From Streptomyces bikiniensis (lineage in GTDB: Bacteria; Actinomycetota; Actinomycetes; Streptomycetales; Streptomycetaceae): a DNA stretch of 64,000 bases. Positions within the stretch are counted from its first letter, which is position 1, and each line of letters begins with the position of its first letter. Positions 18,511 to 27,155 of this stretch are shown piece after piece. The notes under the pieces were generated by a model. It ran no database searches and was not told the DNA's origin. It saw nothing but the letters and a program-made list of their open reading frames with translations. The DNA lies in the NCBI GenBank assembly GCA_000716465.1, contig JNWL01000005.1, positions 186,001-250,000 of the forward strand, given 5' to 3'. Position numbers and translations under genes: made by a program.

Positions 18511-19971
18511 TCAGCCCTTCAGCGAGGCCATCCACGCCTCGACCTCGTCGGAGCGGCGCGGCAGCGCGTCCGAGAGGTTCCGGTTGCCGTCCTCGGTGAC
18601 GAGGATGTCGTCCTCGATCCGGACGCCGATGCCCCGGTACTCCTCCGGCACGGTCAGGTCGTCGGCCTGGAAGTACAGACCCGGCTCGACGGTCAGGCAC
18701 ATGCCCGGCGCGAGGGTCGTGTCGACGTAGGCTTCGGTGCGCGCGGCGGCGCAGTCATGGACGTCCATGCCGAGCATGTGGCCGGTGCCGTGCAGGGTCC
18801 AGCGGCGCTGGAGGCCGAGCTCCAGGACGCGCTCGACCGGGCCCTCGACCAGACCCCACTCGACGAGCTTCTCGGCGAGGACGCGCTGGGCGGCGTCGTG
18901 GAAGTCGCGGTAGGCGGCGCCGGGCTTCACCGCGGCGATGCCGGCCTCCTGCGCCTCGTACACGGCGTCGTAGATCTTGCGCTGGAGGTCGGTGTACCGG
19001 CCGTTGATCGGGAGGGTGCGGGTGATGTCGGCGGTGTACAGCTCGTTCGTCTCCACGCCGGCGTCGAGCAGCAGCAGCTCGCCGGAGCGCACGTCGCCGT
19101 CGTTGCGGACCCAGTGCAGGGTGGTGGCGTGCGGTCCCGCGGCGCAGATGGAGCCGTAGCCGATGTCGTTGCCCTCGACGCGGGCGCGCAGGAAGAACGT
19201 CCCCTCGATGTAGCGCTCGCTGGTGGCCTCGGCCTTGTCGAGGACCTTGACGACGTCCTCGAAGCCGCGGGCGGTGGCGGCGCAGGCCTTCTCCAGCTCG
19301 GCGACCTCGAAGGAGTCCTTGATGAGGCGGGCCTCGGAGAGGTACACGCGCAGCTCTTCGTCGCGCTCGGCGGTGACCTTGTCGGTCAGCGCGGCCTCGA
19401 TGCCGGCGTCGTGGCCGCGGACGGCGCGGACGGGGCCGGTGGCCTCCCTGAGCGCGTCGGCGAGCTCGCGCACGTCCTTCGCCGGGATGCCGAGGAGCTG
19501 CTCGGCCTCGGCGAGGGAGTGGCGGCGGCCGACCCACAGCTCGCCCTGGCCGTCGAGCCAGAACTCGCCGTTCTCGCGGTTGGAGCGCGGCAGCAGGTAG
19601 ATCGTGGCCTCGTGGCCGTCCTCGGTCGGCTCCAGGACGAGGACGCCGTCCTGCGTCTGGTCGCCGGTGAGGTACGCGTACTCGGTGGAGGCGCGGAAGG
19701 CGTACTCGGTGTCGTTCGACCGGGTCTTCAGCTTGCCGGCCGGGATCACCAGGCGCTCGCCCGGGAAGCGGGCGGAGAGCGCGGCGCGGCGCTCGGCGGT
19801 CCGGTCGGCCTGGGCGATCGGCTCCAGGCCGTGCAGCTCGGTGTCGGCCCAGCCGGACTTCATGTTCTCGGCCAGCTCGTCGGACACGCCCGGGTAAAGG
19901 CCGTTCTTGCGCTGCTTGATCGGCTGGTCTTCGGTCTCTTCCGGGGTCTCCGGGGTGAGCTCCTCGGCCAC
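18511..19971 (-). CDS. pepP: Xaa-Pro aminopeptidase (aminopeptidase P)
   Basis: A 486-residue M24B metallopeptidase that removes N-terminal residues preceding proline. The N-terminal creatinase-like domain spans about residues 50-200. The catalytic pita-bread domain shows all five metal ligands: Asp in LLLDAGVE, Asp in TADITRTL, His in GTGHMLGMDVHD, Glu in TVEPGLYF and Glu in VRIEDDILV. GTG 19971 is chosen because the 27-residue upstream extension is unlike the family and no ribosome-binding site precedes it. It is divergent from nothing nearby; the PP2C gene lies upstream in the same orientation. Confidence 0.93.
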   Translation of the reverse strand: MAEELTPETPEETEDQPIKQRKNGLYPGVSDELAENMKSGWADTELHGLEPIAQADRTAERRAALSARFPGERLVIPAGKLKTRSNDTEYAFRASTEYAYLTGDQTQDGVLVLEPTEDGHEATIYLLPRSNRENGEFWLDGQGELWVGRRHSLAEAEQLLGIPAKDVRELADALREATGPVRAVRGHDAGIEAALTDKVTAERDEELRVYLSEARLIKDSFEVAELEKACAATARGFEDVVKVLDKAEATSERYIEGTFFLRARVEGNDIGYGSICAAGPHATTLHWVRNDGDVRSGELLLLDAGVETNELYTADITRTLPINGRYTDLQRKIYDAVYEAQEAGIAAVKPGAAYRDFHDAAQRVLAEKLVEWGLVEGPVERVLELGLQRRWTLHGTGHMLGMDVHDCAAARTEAYVDTTLAPGMCLTVEPGLYFQADDLTVPEEYRGIGVRIEDDILVTEDGNRNLSDALPRRSDEVEAWMASLKG

Positions 19972-20106
19972 GGGTCTGCCTCCTCTGGTACGACACTGAA
20001 CCCCCACCATCGTACGGTCGTACGGAAGGGGCCCCAGGGCCGGAAGACCCATTACCGGAGCGTCATGATCCGCTTACCGGGACGGACCCGGTACGCACGC
20101 GCGTCC

Positions 20107-20150
20107 CCACTCGGATCCCACTCGAATCCTGCTCGAATCCTCACTCGAAG
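20107..20150. repeat. 11-12-bp tandem repeat anchored on a stop codon
   Basis: CACTCG(A/G)A-type units start at about 20108, 20119, 20130 and 20142. The last unit is the end of the PP2C gene: it contains the final Phe-Glu codons and TGA. The other units repeat that sequence downstream of the stop. Confidence 0.8.
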
Positions 20151-21622
20151 CGGGCCGCGAGCAGCACCACGTCCTCCCCCTCCACCGCCGGGTCGAGCCC
20201 ACCGGGCAGCAGGGTCCGCAGGACGTGGTCCGCGACGGCGCCCGGGTCGGGCCGGTCCGCCCGCGGCACGCTCGCGGCCGCCGCGTGGAGCCGGGCGAAG
20301 GCCCGGTCCGTGGCGTCACCGGTACGGCGCAGCAACCCGTCCGTGTAGAGGAGCACCGTTTCTCCCGGTGCGGGGGACAGCTCCACGCTCGGCGCCTCCC
20401 AGCACGTCAGCATCCCGAGCGGGGCCGACAGCGAGGTCTCCACGAACTCGGTGCGGCGGTCACCGACGACCAGCGGCGGGGCGTGTCCGGCTCCGGCGAG
20501 GACGATCCGGCGCTGCGCGGGTTCGGCGTACGCGAAGAGCGCGGTCGCGGAACGGGCGGGCTCGGTGAGCCGCAGCAGCAGTTCCAGGTCGGAGAGGACG
20601 GCGACCGGGTCCTCGCCCTCCATCACCGCGTACGCCCGCAGGGAGGCGCGTAGCCGGCCCATGGCGGCGAGCGCGCCGGGGCCGGTCCCGGAGACGGAGC
20701 CGACGGCGAGCCCGAGGGCGCCCTCGGGCAGCGGCAGCGCGTCGTACCAGTCGCCGCCGCCCTGCGGGCCGGTGAGGTGGCGGACGGCGAGCCGGACGCC
20801 GGGGACGCGGGGGAGCCGGCTCGGGAGCAGCTCCTCGGCGACGGCAGCGACCCGGACGTGGGCGCGCTCGACCTGGAGGAGCCGGGCCAGGTGCTCGGTG
20901 GCGAAGCGGCCGTAGAGCCCGATGAGGTGGCGCCGGCGTTCGTCGGGCTCGGCGGGCTCGTCGTAGAGCCAGACGGCCGCGCCGAGCCGGCCGGCCTCCT
21001 CGGTGGCGAGGGGCAGGGCGTAGCTGGCGGCGTAGCCGAGACGGGCGGCGACCTCGCGGTGGCGCGGGTCGAGCCCCTCCTCGGTGCGCACGTCGCGGAT
21101 GGCGATCGGATCGGGCACGCGCGCGGGGCGGCCGGCTCGGGACGGGTCGGCTCCGGGCAGGTCGGTCTCCGGGAGGCCGTCGAGGAGGCGGCCGCAACTC
21201 CCCGAGCCGCGCGGGACGGTCTCGATGGTGCCGAGGTCGGCGTGGGCCAGGCCGAGGCCGATGGTGCTGGTGGGGCCGAGGCCGTCGGCGGGTTCGAGGA
21301 CGGCCATGCCCCGGCGGGCGCCGACGAGGGCGGCGCCGGCGCCGAGCATCTCGCGGAGGGCCCCGTCGAGGGAGTCGGTCTTGATCAGGCGTTCGGTGAG
21401 TTCGTGGAGAGTGGTGAGGTCGGAGACCCAGGAGGCCAGCCGGTCCTGGATCAGGACGCCGGGAGGGAGGGCCGCGTCGGAGGGGGGCGCGGCCGAGGGG
21501 ACCCCGGGGAGGGGCGCGACAGTGTGCGGTGGCGCGGGAACCGTTGAATCGATTCCAGCCACTTTCGGCAGACGGGGGGAACTCATGTCAGTCGGCTTTC
21601 CGACCGGTGCGTTTGACGCCAT
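20141..21622 (-). CDS. GAF-PP2C (SpoIIE-type) serine phosphatase
   Basis: About 493 residues. A short N-terminal tail is followed by a GAF sensor domain (about residues 80-240) and a SpoIIE-like PP2C phosphatase domain (about 270-490). The PP2C domain shows GGDWYDALPL, GSVSGTGPGALAAMGRLR, LAGAGHAPPLVV and LLYTDGLLRR with metal-binding Asp residues. GSVSGTG replaces the usual G(D)V.GHG, so one acidic residue differs. Such enzymes dephosphorylate anti-anti-sigma factors. The start is uncertain: ATG 21622 (used here), ATG 21640 with a nearer AGGA, or ATG 21586. Partners are not encoded next to it. Confidence 0.85.
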   Translation of the reverse strand: MASNAPVGKPTDMSSPRLPKVAGIDSTVPAPPHTVAPLPGVPSAAPPSDAALPPGVLIQDRLASWVSDLTTLHELTERLIKTDSLDGALREMLGAGAALVGARRGMAVLEPADGLGPTSTIGLGLAHADLGTIETVPRGSGSCGRLLDGLPETDLPGADPSRAGRPARVPDPIAIRDVRTEEGLDPRHREVAARLGYAASYALPLATEEAGRLGAAVWLYDEPAEPDERRRHLIGLYGRFATEHLARLLQVERAHVRVAAVAEELLPSRLPRVPGVRLAVRHLTGPQGGGDWYDALPLPEGALGLAVGSVSGTGPGALAAMGRLRASLRAYAVMEGEDPVAVLSDLELLLRLTEPARSATALFAYAEPAQRRIVLAGAGHAPPLVVGDRRTEFVETSLSAPLGMLTCWEAPSVELSPAPGETVLLYTDGLLRRTGDATDRAFARLHAAAASVPRADRPDPGAVADHVLRTLLPGGLDPAVEGEDVVLLAARFE

Positions 21623-22155
21623 AGCATCGCAAACCCCCATGTCATCCTGCGCCGCTCGATGTACCCACATGTACACGCACAAGAGGAGCGATGTCCAGCA
21701 TTGTCCCCCTGGGAAAAGTGGTGTCCGTGAGGTCGTGCGAGAGGGTTGAAGTAAGCGTGAAGTTGGCTGAAAATTACCCCCGGTGTGCACCTTTTGCGGT
21801 CGACTGGCGTCGTTTCAAAGCGCGTCATTACGAGCGTGCGGGGTACGTAAACGGTGACAGGCAGGGGCGGTTGAAGCTGCCCCGGAACGTGATGCGGGAC
21901 CCCGGCGTCTTCCACGCCGCAGGCCGCGGCCCGCCACCGACTGGCGGGGAACGTGTTTCGAACCGCTCCGGATCCGACCTGGCTCCACTGGGCTCCACCT
22001 GGCTCCACCGGGTTGTACGCGGTTTTCCGGCTCGGCCGGCCCCGCTTCCACGCGGTCCGGCGCCCGCCGACCCGGTACGCGCTGATACGCACGGTGAATG
22101 AATCTGCACGTGGTGTGATGGGAATTCGGCGTTCAACGGAAAGGAACGAGCGCTC
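21623..22155. promoter_or_regulatory. Long divergent intergenic region (533 bp)
   Basis: No convincing gene lies in this stretch: the open frames lack third-position GC bias. It separates the PP2C gene from the Prim-Pol-like gene, so it holds both promoters. TGTAC and GTACA half-sites occur as an inverted pair near 21661-21676, and GGCTCCAC is repeated at about 21980-22013. The first 200 bases are relatively AT-rich. Confidence 0.5.
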
Positions 22156-22899
22156 ATGCGCGAGATCCTCGGAAGGCGACGCAGGCTCCGGTTCCGGCGG
22201 GGGGCGAGGACCGCACGGCTCGACGCGGCGGTCACCTTCGCCGTCGAATGGAACTGGCCCGTCCTGCCGGGCGCGGGCCTGAGGGCGACGACCCGTACGG
22301 CCGCGGGCCTGAAGGTGCTGTCCCGCGCGGCCGCCGGTCTGAGGACGCCGGGCCGTGCGGACGCCCCGGAGTCCGACTGCTCCTGTCCCGACCCCGGCTG
22401 CGTGGTGCCCGGCGCGCACCCCTACGACCCCGGACTGCTCGCCGCCACCACGGACGAGCGCATGGTCCGCTGGTGGTGGACCGCACGCCCGGACGCCCCG
22501 GTGCTCCTCGCCACGGGCGGCGGCGCGCCCTGCGCGGTCAGCCTCCCCGCGGCGGCGGGCGCCCGGGCCCTCGCCGCGCTCGACGCGACGGGCATGCGCC
22601 TCGGCCCGGTGGTCGCCACCCCCACCCGGTGGTCGATCCTCGTCGCCCCGTACGACCTGGAACGGCTGGGCGAGCTGCTGTACGCGAAGGACAGCGTGCC
22701 CAGTTCGCTGCGGTTCCATGGGGAGGGCGGCTATCTATTGCTGCCGCCCTCGGTCGCGGGCTCCGGACAGGTCCGCTGGGAGCGGGCGCCCCTCACGGGC
22801 TCGGCCCGCCCGTGGCTGCCGGACGTCGAGGCGGTGGTCGACGCCCTGGTGGAGGCGAGCACGAGCATGCCCGGGGGCGGAAGCCGGCTGGCGTACTGA
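22156..22899 (+). CDS. Prim-Pol-domain (bifunctional DNA primase/polymerase N-terminal) protein
   Basis: A 247-residue protein resembling the stand-alone Prim-Pol-like proteins found in streptomycete chromosomes. After a basic N-terminus come FAVEWNWPVLPG, a Cys-rich CSCPDPGCVVPGAHP segment, WWWTARPDAPVLLATG and a C-terminal alpha/beta part. The helicase part of true plasmid/phage Prim-Pol proteins is absent. ATG 22156 has AAGGAACGAG eight bases upstream. Whether it primes DNA is unknown. In plasmid relatives the domain starts replication, so a repair or stress role is only an inference. Confidence 0.7.
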   Translation: MREILGRRRRLRFRRGARTARLDAAVTFAVEWNWPVLPGAGLRATTRTAAGLKVLSRAAAGLRTPGRADAPESDCSCPDPGCVVPGAHPYDPGLLAATTDERMVRWWWTARPDAPVLLATGGGAPCAVSLPAAAGARALAALDATGMRLGPVVATPTRWSILVAPYDLERLGELLYAKDSVPSSLRFHGEGGYLLLPPSVAGSGQVRWERAPLTGSARPWLPDVEAVVDALVEASTSMPGGGSRLAY

Positions 22900-23102
22900 G
22901 GGCACGTCGCCACCCTGTTGTGGAAGAGGGGCGAGCACGTGTTGTCCTCCGTGGCGGCGGGCGTTCACCCGAACGGGTGCGTCCCGGCCCGACGCGTACG
23001 GGAAACGGGTGCGCGGCCGTCCGGGCGCCCGTCGCCCGCCGCTATGTTCGCCCCACCGTCCGGATCTCCGGACCTCCAGCCGAGCAGGAGCAGGTGGGCC
23101 CG
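22900..23102. promoter_or_regulatory. Intergenic region before the secreted-protein gene
   Basis: This 203-bp gap has no coding-like frame. It presumably contains the promoter of the downstream exported protein. Confidence 0.3.
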
Positions 23103-23762
23103 ATGTCTCCGGTGAACCTCCGCGTGGTCGCCCTCGGGGCCGTCGTCACGGCCGCCGTACTGCTGCCGCTCGTCGCGACGGCGGGACCGGCCGGAGAGGG
23201 CGTACGATCGCTCGACGCCCGGAGCGAAGGCGACGGGAAGGCCGGGTACGACGGAGGGGCCGGGGACGAGGGAGGGACCGGGGGCCTGTGGAAGGGCTTC
23301 GACCCCGGGCTCCGTACGCCGGAAGCGACCGTTCCCGAGACCTCCGCCACCTCTCCCACCCCTCTCACCCCTCCCAGCCCTCCCGCTCCTTTCGCTCCGG
23401 CGGCTCCCGAGCGGATCACGCGCTGTGGGCCGGAACTCGCCTCTCCCGGTGGGGTCGAAGCGCAGACGTGTGTCCTGAACGAGGGGGTCGATGTCTGGGC
23501 GCGTACGTATTACCGCAACGCCACGCGGCAGGAACTCGACGCGTTCCTGACCCTCATGGCCCCCGGCGGACGGACCGTTCAGGCGCGCTGCGCGGTCCCG
23601 GCACAGGACGAACCCGGCACCTGCGAAACGCCCCGGGAGCGCGGTGCGGGCACGGTCGCGGCCTATACGGCGGTGGCGGAATTCGCCGGCGCGGACGCGG
23701 GCGGCAGTACTCCGCTGCTGCTGCGGGCGGGCAGCAACACGACGGACCGCGAAGGAAGTTGA
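23103..23762 (+). CDS. Putative secreted protein, unknown function
   Basis: A 219-residue protein. The N-terminal signal sequence is LRVVALGAVVTAAVLLPLVATAGPAG, followed by a long low-complexity region rich in Gly, then Pro/Thr/Ser (about residues 30-105). The C-terminal domain of about 110 residues contains four Cys that could form two disulfides (TRCGPEL, AQTCVLN, ARCAVPA, GTCETP). The start at ATG 23103 follows a weak GGTGGGCC. I do not recognise the family. The export signal and cysteines support an extracellular role. Confidence 0.75.
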   Translation: MSPVNLRVVALGAVVTAAVLLPLVATAGPAGEGVRSLDARSEGDGKAGYDGGAGDEGGTGGLWKGFDPGLRTPEATVPETSATSPTPLTPPSPPAPFAPAAPERITRCGPELASPGGVEAQTCVLNEGVDVWARTYYRNATRQELDAFLTLMAPGGRTVQARCAVPAQDEPGTCETPRERGAGTVAAYTAVAEFAGADAGGSTPLLLRAGSNTTDREGS

Positions 23763-23803
23763 ACGTCGACGCTCCGGCCGGGCCGGAAGCGGACATGGAA
23801 AGG

Positions 23804-23842
23804 CCCGGTCGCTGGCGACGGGGGATGCACCAGCGACCGGGC
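23804..23842. terminator. Strong hairpin terminator
   Basis: A perfect 13-bp inverted repeat (GCCCGGTCGCTGG / CCAGCGACCGGGC) encloses a 13-base loop, 42 bases after the secreted-protein stop. Confidence 0.85.
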
Positions 23843-23892
23843 TTCCAGAACGGTAACAAGAGATCTGCTGTTCGCAAATTCGATCTCGGTTA

Positions 23893-23918
23893 TTCGGACA
23901 GGGATTTACCTGTCCGAA
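23893..23918. terminator. Second hairpin in the same convergent gap
   Basis: A perfect 10-bp inverted repeat TTCGGACAGG / CCTGTCCGAA with loop GATTTA. It probably serves the DUF5926 gene on the minus strand. A further GATACC/GGTATC pair lies between it and that gene. Confidence 0.7.
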
Positions 23919-23981
23919 GACCGGGTTGTGGTGGAAGTCACCGACTGGTCGGTCTGTCAGTCACCGATACCACCTGGGGTA

Positions 23982-24959
23982 TCAGCTGAGAGTGACCTGA
24001 CGGTTCGTGAGGCCGCCGCGCGCCCGCCGCTCCTCCGCCGTGAGCGGAGCGTCCGACGCGAGCGCTCCGGTCAGCCGCTCGAAGAACTCGGCGGCCGGCT
24101 TCTCGCAGTCCTCGGCGGTCATGGAGGTCGGCAGGTCCCACACCGGCACCACGAGGCCGTGGGCGCGGAAGGAGCCGACGAGCCGGGTGTCCGGGCCGAG
24201 GGAGGTGGAGCCGGCGGCCTGGAGCCGGGCGAGCGCGTCGAGGAGCTTCTCCTCCGGGTACGGCATGACCCAGCGCAGGTGGTTCTTGTCGGGGGTCTCG
24301 CACCAGTACGCGGAGTCGACGCCCGTCAGGCGGACGGTCGGGATCGCGGCGGCGTTGGCGCGCTCCAGGGAGGCGGCGACCTCCGGGTCGGCACCGTCCG
24401 CCGACTGCGGGATCCAGAACTCGAAGCCCGTGTGCACCTCGGGGACGAACGGGGCGTCGGCGTCCAGCAGGTCCTGGAGGCGCGGGCCCTCGGCCGGCAC
24501 GCGGCGCGCGGGGACGGGGGTGCCCGGCTCGGCCTCCAGGGCGCGCTGGAGGGTGTCGGCGAGGTCGCGGGCCAGGTCGCCGGAGGTGGAGTCGTTCTGC
24601 AGGGCGAGCAGGACGGAGCCGTCGTCCCGGCGGAGCGCCGGCCACGCCATCGGGAGCACGGTCGCGAGCGTCACGGACGGCACGCCCTCGGGCAGTCCGC
24701 CCTTCAGGGTGAGCGGCACGGTGGCGGCGGGCACCAGCTCGCGCAGTGCGACCCAGTCGCACTCGCCGGGCAGGCCCTCGAAGGGGCGCTGGACGAGCTC
24801 GGTCACGGCGTGCGCGGCGGACCGGCCGTGACACGCCTTGTAGCGGCGGCCCGAACCGCACGGACACGGCTCGCGCGCGCCGACGACCGGGATCTCCCCG
24901 TTCGTGACCTGTGCCTGGCCGGTCTTGCCGGCCTTCGTCTGGGGGCGCTTCTTGGCCAT
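23982..24959 (-). CDS. DUF5926 family protein with SEC-C zinc motif
   Basis: A 325-residue protein. The N-terminus is MAKKRPQTKAGKTGQ, then the SEC-C zinc-binding motif PCPCGSGRRYKACHG at about residues 33-47, similar to the C-terminus of SecA. The rest matches DUF5926 proteins of actinobacteria, with no catalytic motif I can name. It starts with ATG 24959. SEC-C motifs bind zinc and often contact ribosomes or SecB, so a link to translation or export is an inference. Confidence 0.88.
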   Translation of the reverse strand: MAKKRPQTKAGKTGQAQVTNGEIPVVGAREPCPCGSGRRYKACHGRSAAHAVTELVQRPFEGLPGECDWVALRELVPAATVPLTLKGGLPEGVPSVTLATVLPMAWPALRRDDGSVLLALQNDSTSGDLARDLADTLQRALEAEPGTPVPARRVPAEGPRLQDLLDADAPFVPEVHTGFEFWIPQSADGADPEVAASLERANAAAIPTVRLTGVDSAYWCETPDKNHLRWVMPYPEEKLLDALARLQAAGSTSLGPDTRLVGSFRAHGLVVPVWDLPTSMTAEDCEKPAAEFFERLTGALASDAPLTAEERRARGGLTNRQVTLS

Positions 24960-25279
24960 GGTGTGGCTTTCTCCCGATCGCGGCGGTGCTTGTTCAGCGG
25001 TGCTGTTTCGGGCGCGAGCCTAGCCGCCCCGGCCGCCGCCGCCCCTCAGGCGGGCCGCACGTTCGGCGGAGCGGACGGCTCCGGAAAAACCGGGGGACTC
25101 GCTCCGCGAAAGCCGGGACGCCTCCTCCGGAGGAGCCGGAGGGGATACCTCGGAGGAGCCGGACGGGGATGCCCCGGGGGAGCCGGACGGGGATGCCCCG
25201 AGGGAGCCGGAGGGCATTGCCTCGGGGCGCCGTAGGGGTACGCCCCGGAGGGGCCGGAGCGGTCGTCTCTCCGCGAGGC
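24960..25279. repeat. Intergenic region with 24-bp tandem repeats
   Basis: No gene is visible in this 320-bp gap. About five imperfect 24-bp units occupy 25133-25260, with consensus GAGCCGGACGGGGATGCCCC followed by GAGG. Each unit also contains a GGGGATGCCCC-type small palindrome, so the array could fold strongly when transcribed from the upstream ATPase gene. Confidence 0.8.
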
Positions 25280-25795
25280 TCAGTCCAGGTCGTCGTACGC
25301 GTCCAGGAAGTCGAAGCTCGAACCGCCGCCGACGCGGGTCGCGAAGTCCTCGCGGCGGTGTCCCTCGGTGACGACCACCCAGACGGTGACCTCGCCGGTC
25401 GCGCTGTCGCGCACGCCCCAGTCCTGGGCCAGCGCGCTGATGATGTTCAGCCCGCGGCCGCCCCGCGCCGTGACCGAGGGCGTCGACGGAGCGGGCCGCG
25501 TCGGGCCGCCGCCGTCGGTGACCTCGACCCGCAGGCCGCCTCCCGGGTCGACCCGCCAGGCCGCCCGTACGTCCCCTTCGCCACGCTCCGCCCGCCCCAG
25601 CGGCCTGGCGTACCGACAGGCATTGCTGAGCAGTTCGGAAAGGATCAGCACCGCGTCGTCGACGACCGATTCCGCGACCCCGCTGCGGTACAGCTCGTCC
25701 CGCATCCGGTGCCGCGCCTCACCCACGCCCGCAGGGCCATGGGGTACGGCCATGCTCGACGACGTGGGCACCTCCTGTGCCACCACCAACGCCAC
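25280..25795 (-). CDS. RsbW-like ATP-binding protein (anti-sigma factor type)
   Basis: A 171-residue GHKL ATPase: N-box DDAVLILSELLSNACRYARP, G1 VEVTDGGGPTRP and G2 GGRGLNIISALAQ. GTG 25795 is chosen because a near-perfect AAAGGAGGT lies 7-8 bases upstream. A longer frame reaching 25882 exists but lacks such a site. The C-terminal tail is acidic (FLDAYDDLD). It is probably a regulator that sequesters a sigma factor or phosphorylates an anti-anti-sigma factor. No partner gene is adjacent. Confidence 0.88.
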   Translation of the reverse strand: MALVVAQEVPTSSSMAVPHGPAGVGEARHRMRDELYRSGVAESVVDDAVLILSELLSNACRYARPLGRAERGEGDVRAAWRVDPGGGLRVEVTDGGGPTRPAPSTPSVTARGGRGLNIISALAQDWGVRDSATGEVTVWVVVTEGHRREDFATRVGGGSSFDFLDAYDDLD

Positions 25796-26029
25796 CCCCG
25801 AGACCTCCTTTGCCCCACGCCACGGTGTGAATGCCCCGATGACCTGGACCGGAAACCGGCCAATCGGCGTGGGATGAGGCACTCGTGACGATCGCGTACG
25901 GACGGAACGCGCCGGTGCACTCCCTGTAACCCCTGATGCTCCCTTTGTCCTTTGTGACGGATGGGGCGGAAGTGAGGAAAAGGGGGGAGCCGAGGAGACG
26001 GCAGGGGACGGGACAGGAGGGGGCGGGGA

Positions 26030-26851
26030 TCAGTCGCGGCCCAGCTGGGACAGCACCTGCTTCGGGCGGTTGGTGATGATCGCGTCCACGCCGAGGCGCT
26101 CGCAGAGCTCGACGTCCTCGGGCTCGTCCACCGTCCACACGTGGACCTGGTGCCCCGCCTTCTGGAGCCGCAGGATCACCGCCGGGTGGTGCCGGACGAT
26201 CCGGATGGAAGGGCCCGCGACGCGCGCGCCCGCGGGGAGCCGCCCGTCGCGCAGCCGGGGCGAGACGAACTGGGCGAGGGAGACGGTGGGGAGCGTCGGC
26301 GCGGCGGCGGCGATCCGGTGCAGGGAGCGGGCCGAGAAGCTCATGACCCGTACGGGGGAGTCCTCGGGGGACGCGGGCGCGTGGAGGTCGAACCTCTTCA
26401 GGAGCTGGAGCAGCCGCTCCTCGACCTGGCCCGCCCAGCGCGTGGGGTGCTTGGTCTCGATCGCCAGCTCGACCCGGCGCCCGGTGTCGGCGACCAGCTC
26501 CAGGAGGCGTTCCAGGGTGAGGACGGAGGTGGATCCCGGGGCCCGCCGGTCGGGGCTCTCGGCCGACTCTCCCCGGCCCTTCCAGGTGCCGAAGTCGAGC
26601 TCGGCGAGGGCGGCCAGTTCGAGGGTGGAGACGGCGCCGCGGCCGTTGGAGGTACGGTCGACGCGCCGGTCGTGCACACAGACCAGGTGCCCGTCGGCGG
26701 TGAGCCGTACGTCGCACTCCAGGGCGTCGGCGCCGTCCTCGATGGCCTTCACATAGGCGGCCAGGGTGTGTTCCGGTACGTCCTCGGACGCTCCGCGGTG
26801 GGCGACGACCTGGACGGGGACGCGGTTCGGTTGCTGCCGTGCGTGAGTCAC
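26030..26851 (-). CDS. Glycerophosphodiester phosphodiesterase
   Basis: A 273-residue cytosolic GDPD-family enzyme that hydrolyses glycerophosphodiesters to glycerol-3-phosphate and an alcohol. The catalytic VVAHRGASEDVPEHT is near residue 14, the metal ligands are in DALECDVRLTADG, and the second catalytic His is in VCVHDRRVDRTSNG. There is no signal peptide. GTG 26851 is chosen since the 55 extra residues upstream cross the divergent promoter region. It is divergent from the HtrA-like protease. Confidence 0.92.
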   Translation of the reverse strand: MTHARQQPNRVPVQVVAHRGASEDVPEHTLAAYVKAIEDGADALECDVRLTADGHLVCVHDRRVDRTSNGRGAVSTLELAALAELDFGTWKGRGESAESPDRRAPGSTSVLTLERLLELVADTGRRVELAIETKHPTRWAGQVEERLLQLLKRFDLHAPASPEDSPVRVMSFSARSLHRIAAAAPTLPTVSLAQFVSPRLRDGRLPAGARVAGPSIRIVRHHPAVILRLQKAGHQVHVWTVDEPEDVELCERLGVDAIITNRPKQVLSQLGRD

Positions 26852-26906
26852 CGCGTCATGGTGCCATTGGCGGGGCGTGGCGGGCACGCCGAGCCTGTCC
26901 GTTCTG

Positions 26907-26920
26907 TCCTTTATAAAGGA
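26907..26920. promoter_or_regulatory. 14-bp perfect AT-rich palindrome
   Basis: TCCTTTATAAAGGA is a perfect palindrome in the divergent GDPD/HtrA promoter region, 56 bp before the GDPD start. Its AT-rich centre is unusual here and suggests an operator or overlapping -10 element. No regulator is assigned. Confidence 0.5.
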
Positions 26921-27070
26921 TGGAGTGCGAATGCACAGCTCCGTCTTACAGCGGCCTGACGTCCGGTGGGAAAAGCTGGTCGCAGCACCCTGGAGCCGGA
27001 GCGACCACAACCCCACGCGTCGGGGACGGTCCTACCGGGCACACGGTACGAACCGACCCACGCAGCCCCA

Positions 27071-27142
27071 GCAGTCAAGACAGTCGACGTAGTCACACAG
27101 TCAACGCAGTCAACCGCAGTCAACGTAGTCACGCAGTCAACG
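27071..27142. repeat. Short tandem repeats in the htrA-like leader
   Basis: The unit AGTCAACG(T/C)AGTCAC-like, built on AGTCAA every 8-9 bases, recurs six to seven times directly before the ribosome-binding site GAGGAGAG of the protease gene. Confidence 0.8.
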
Positions 27143-27155
27143 AGGAGAGCGAGCT

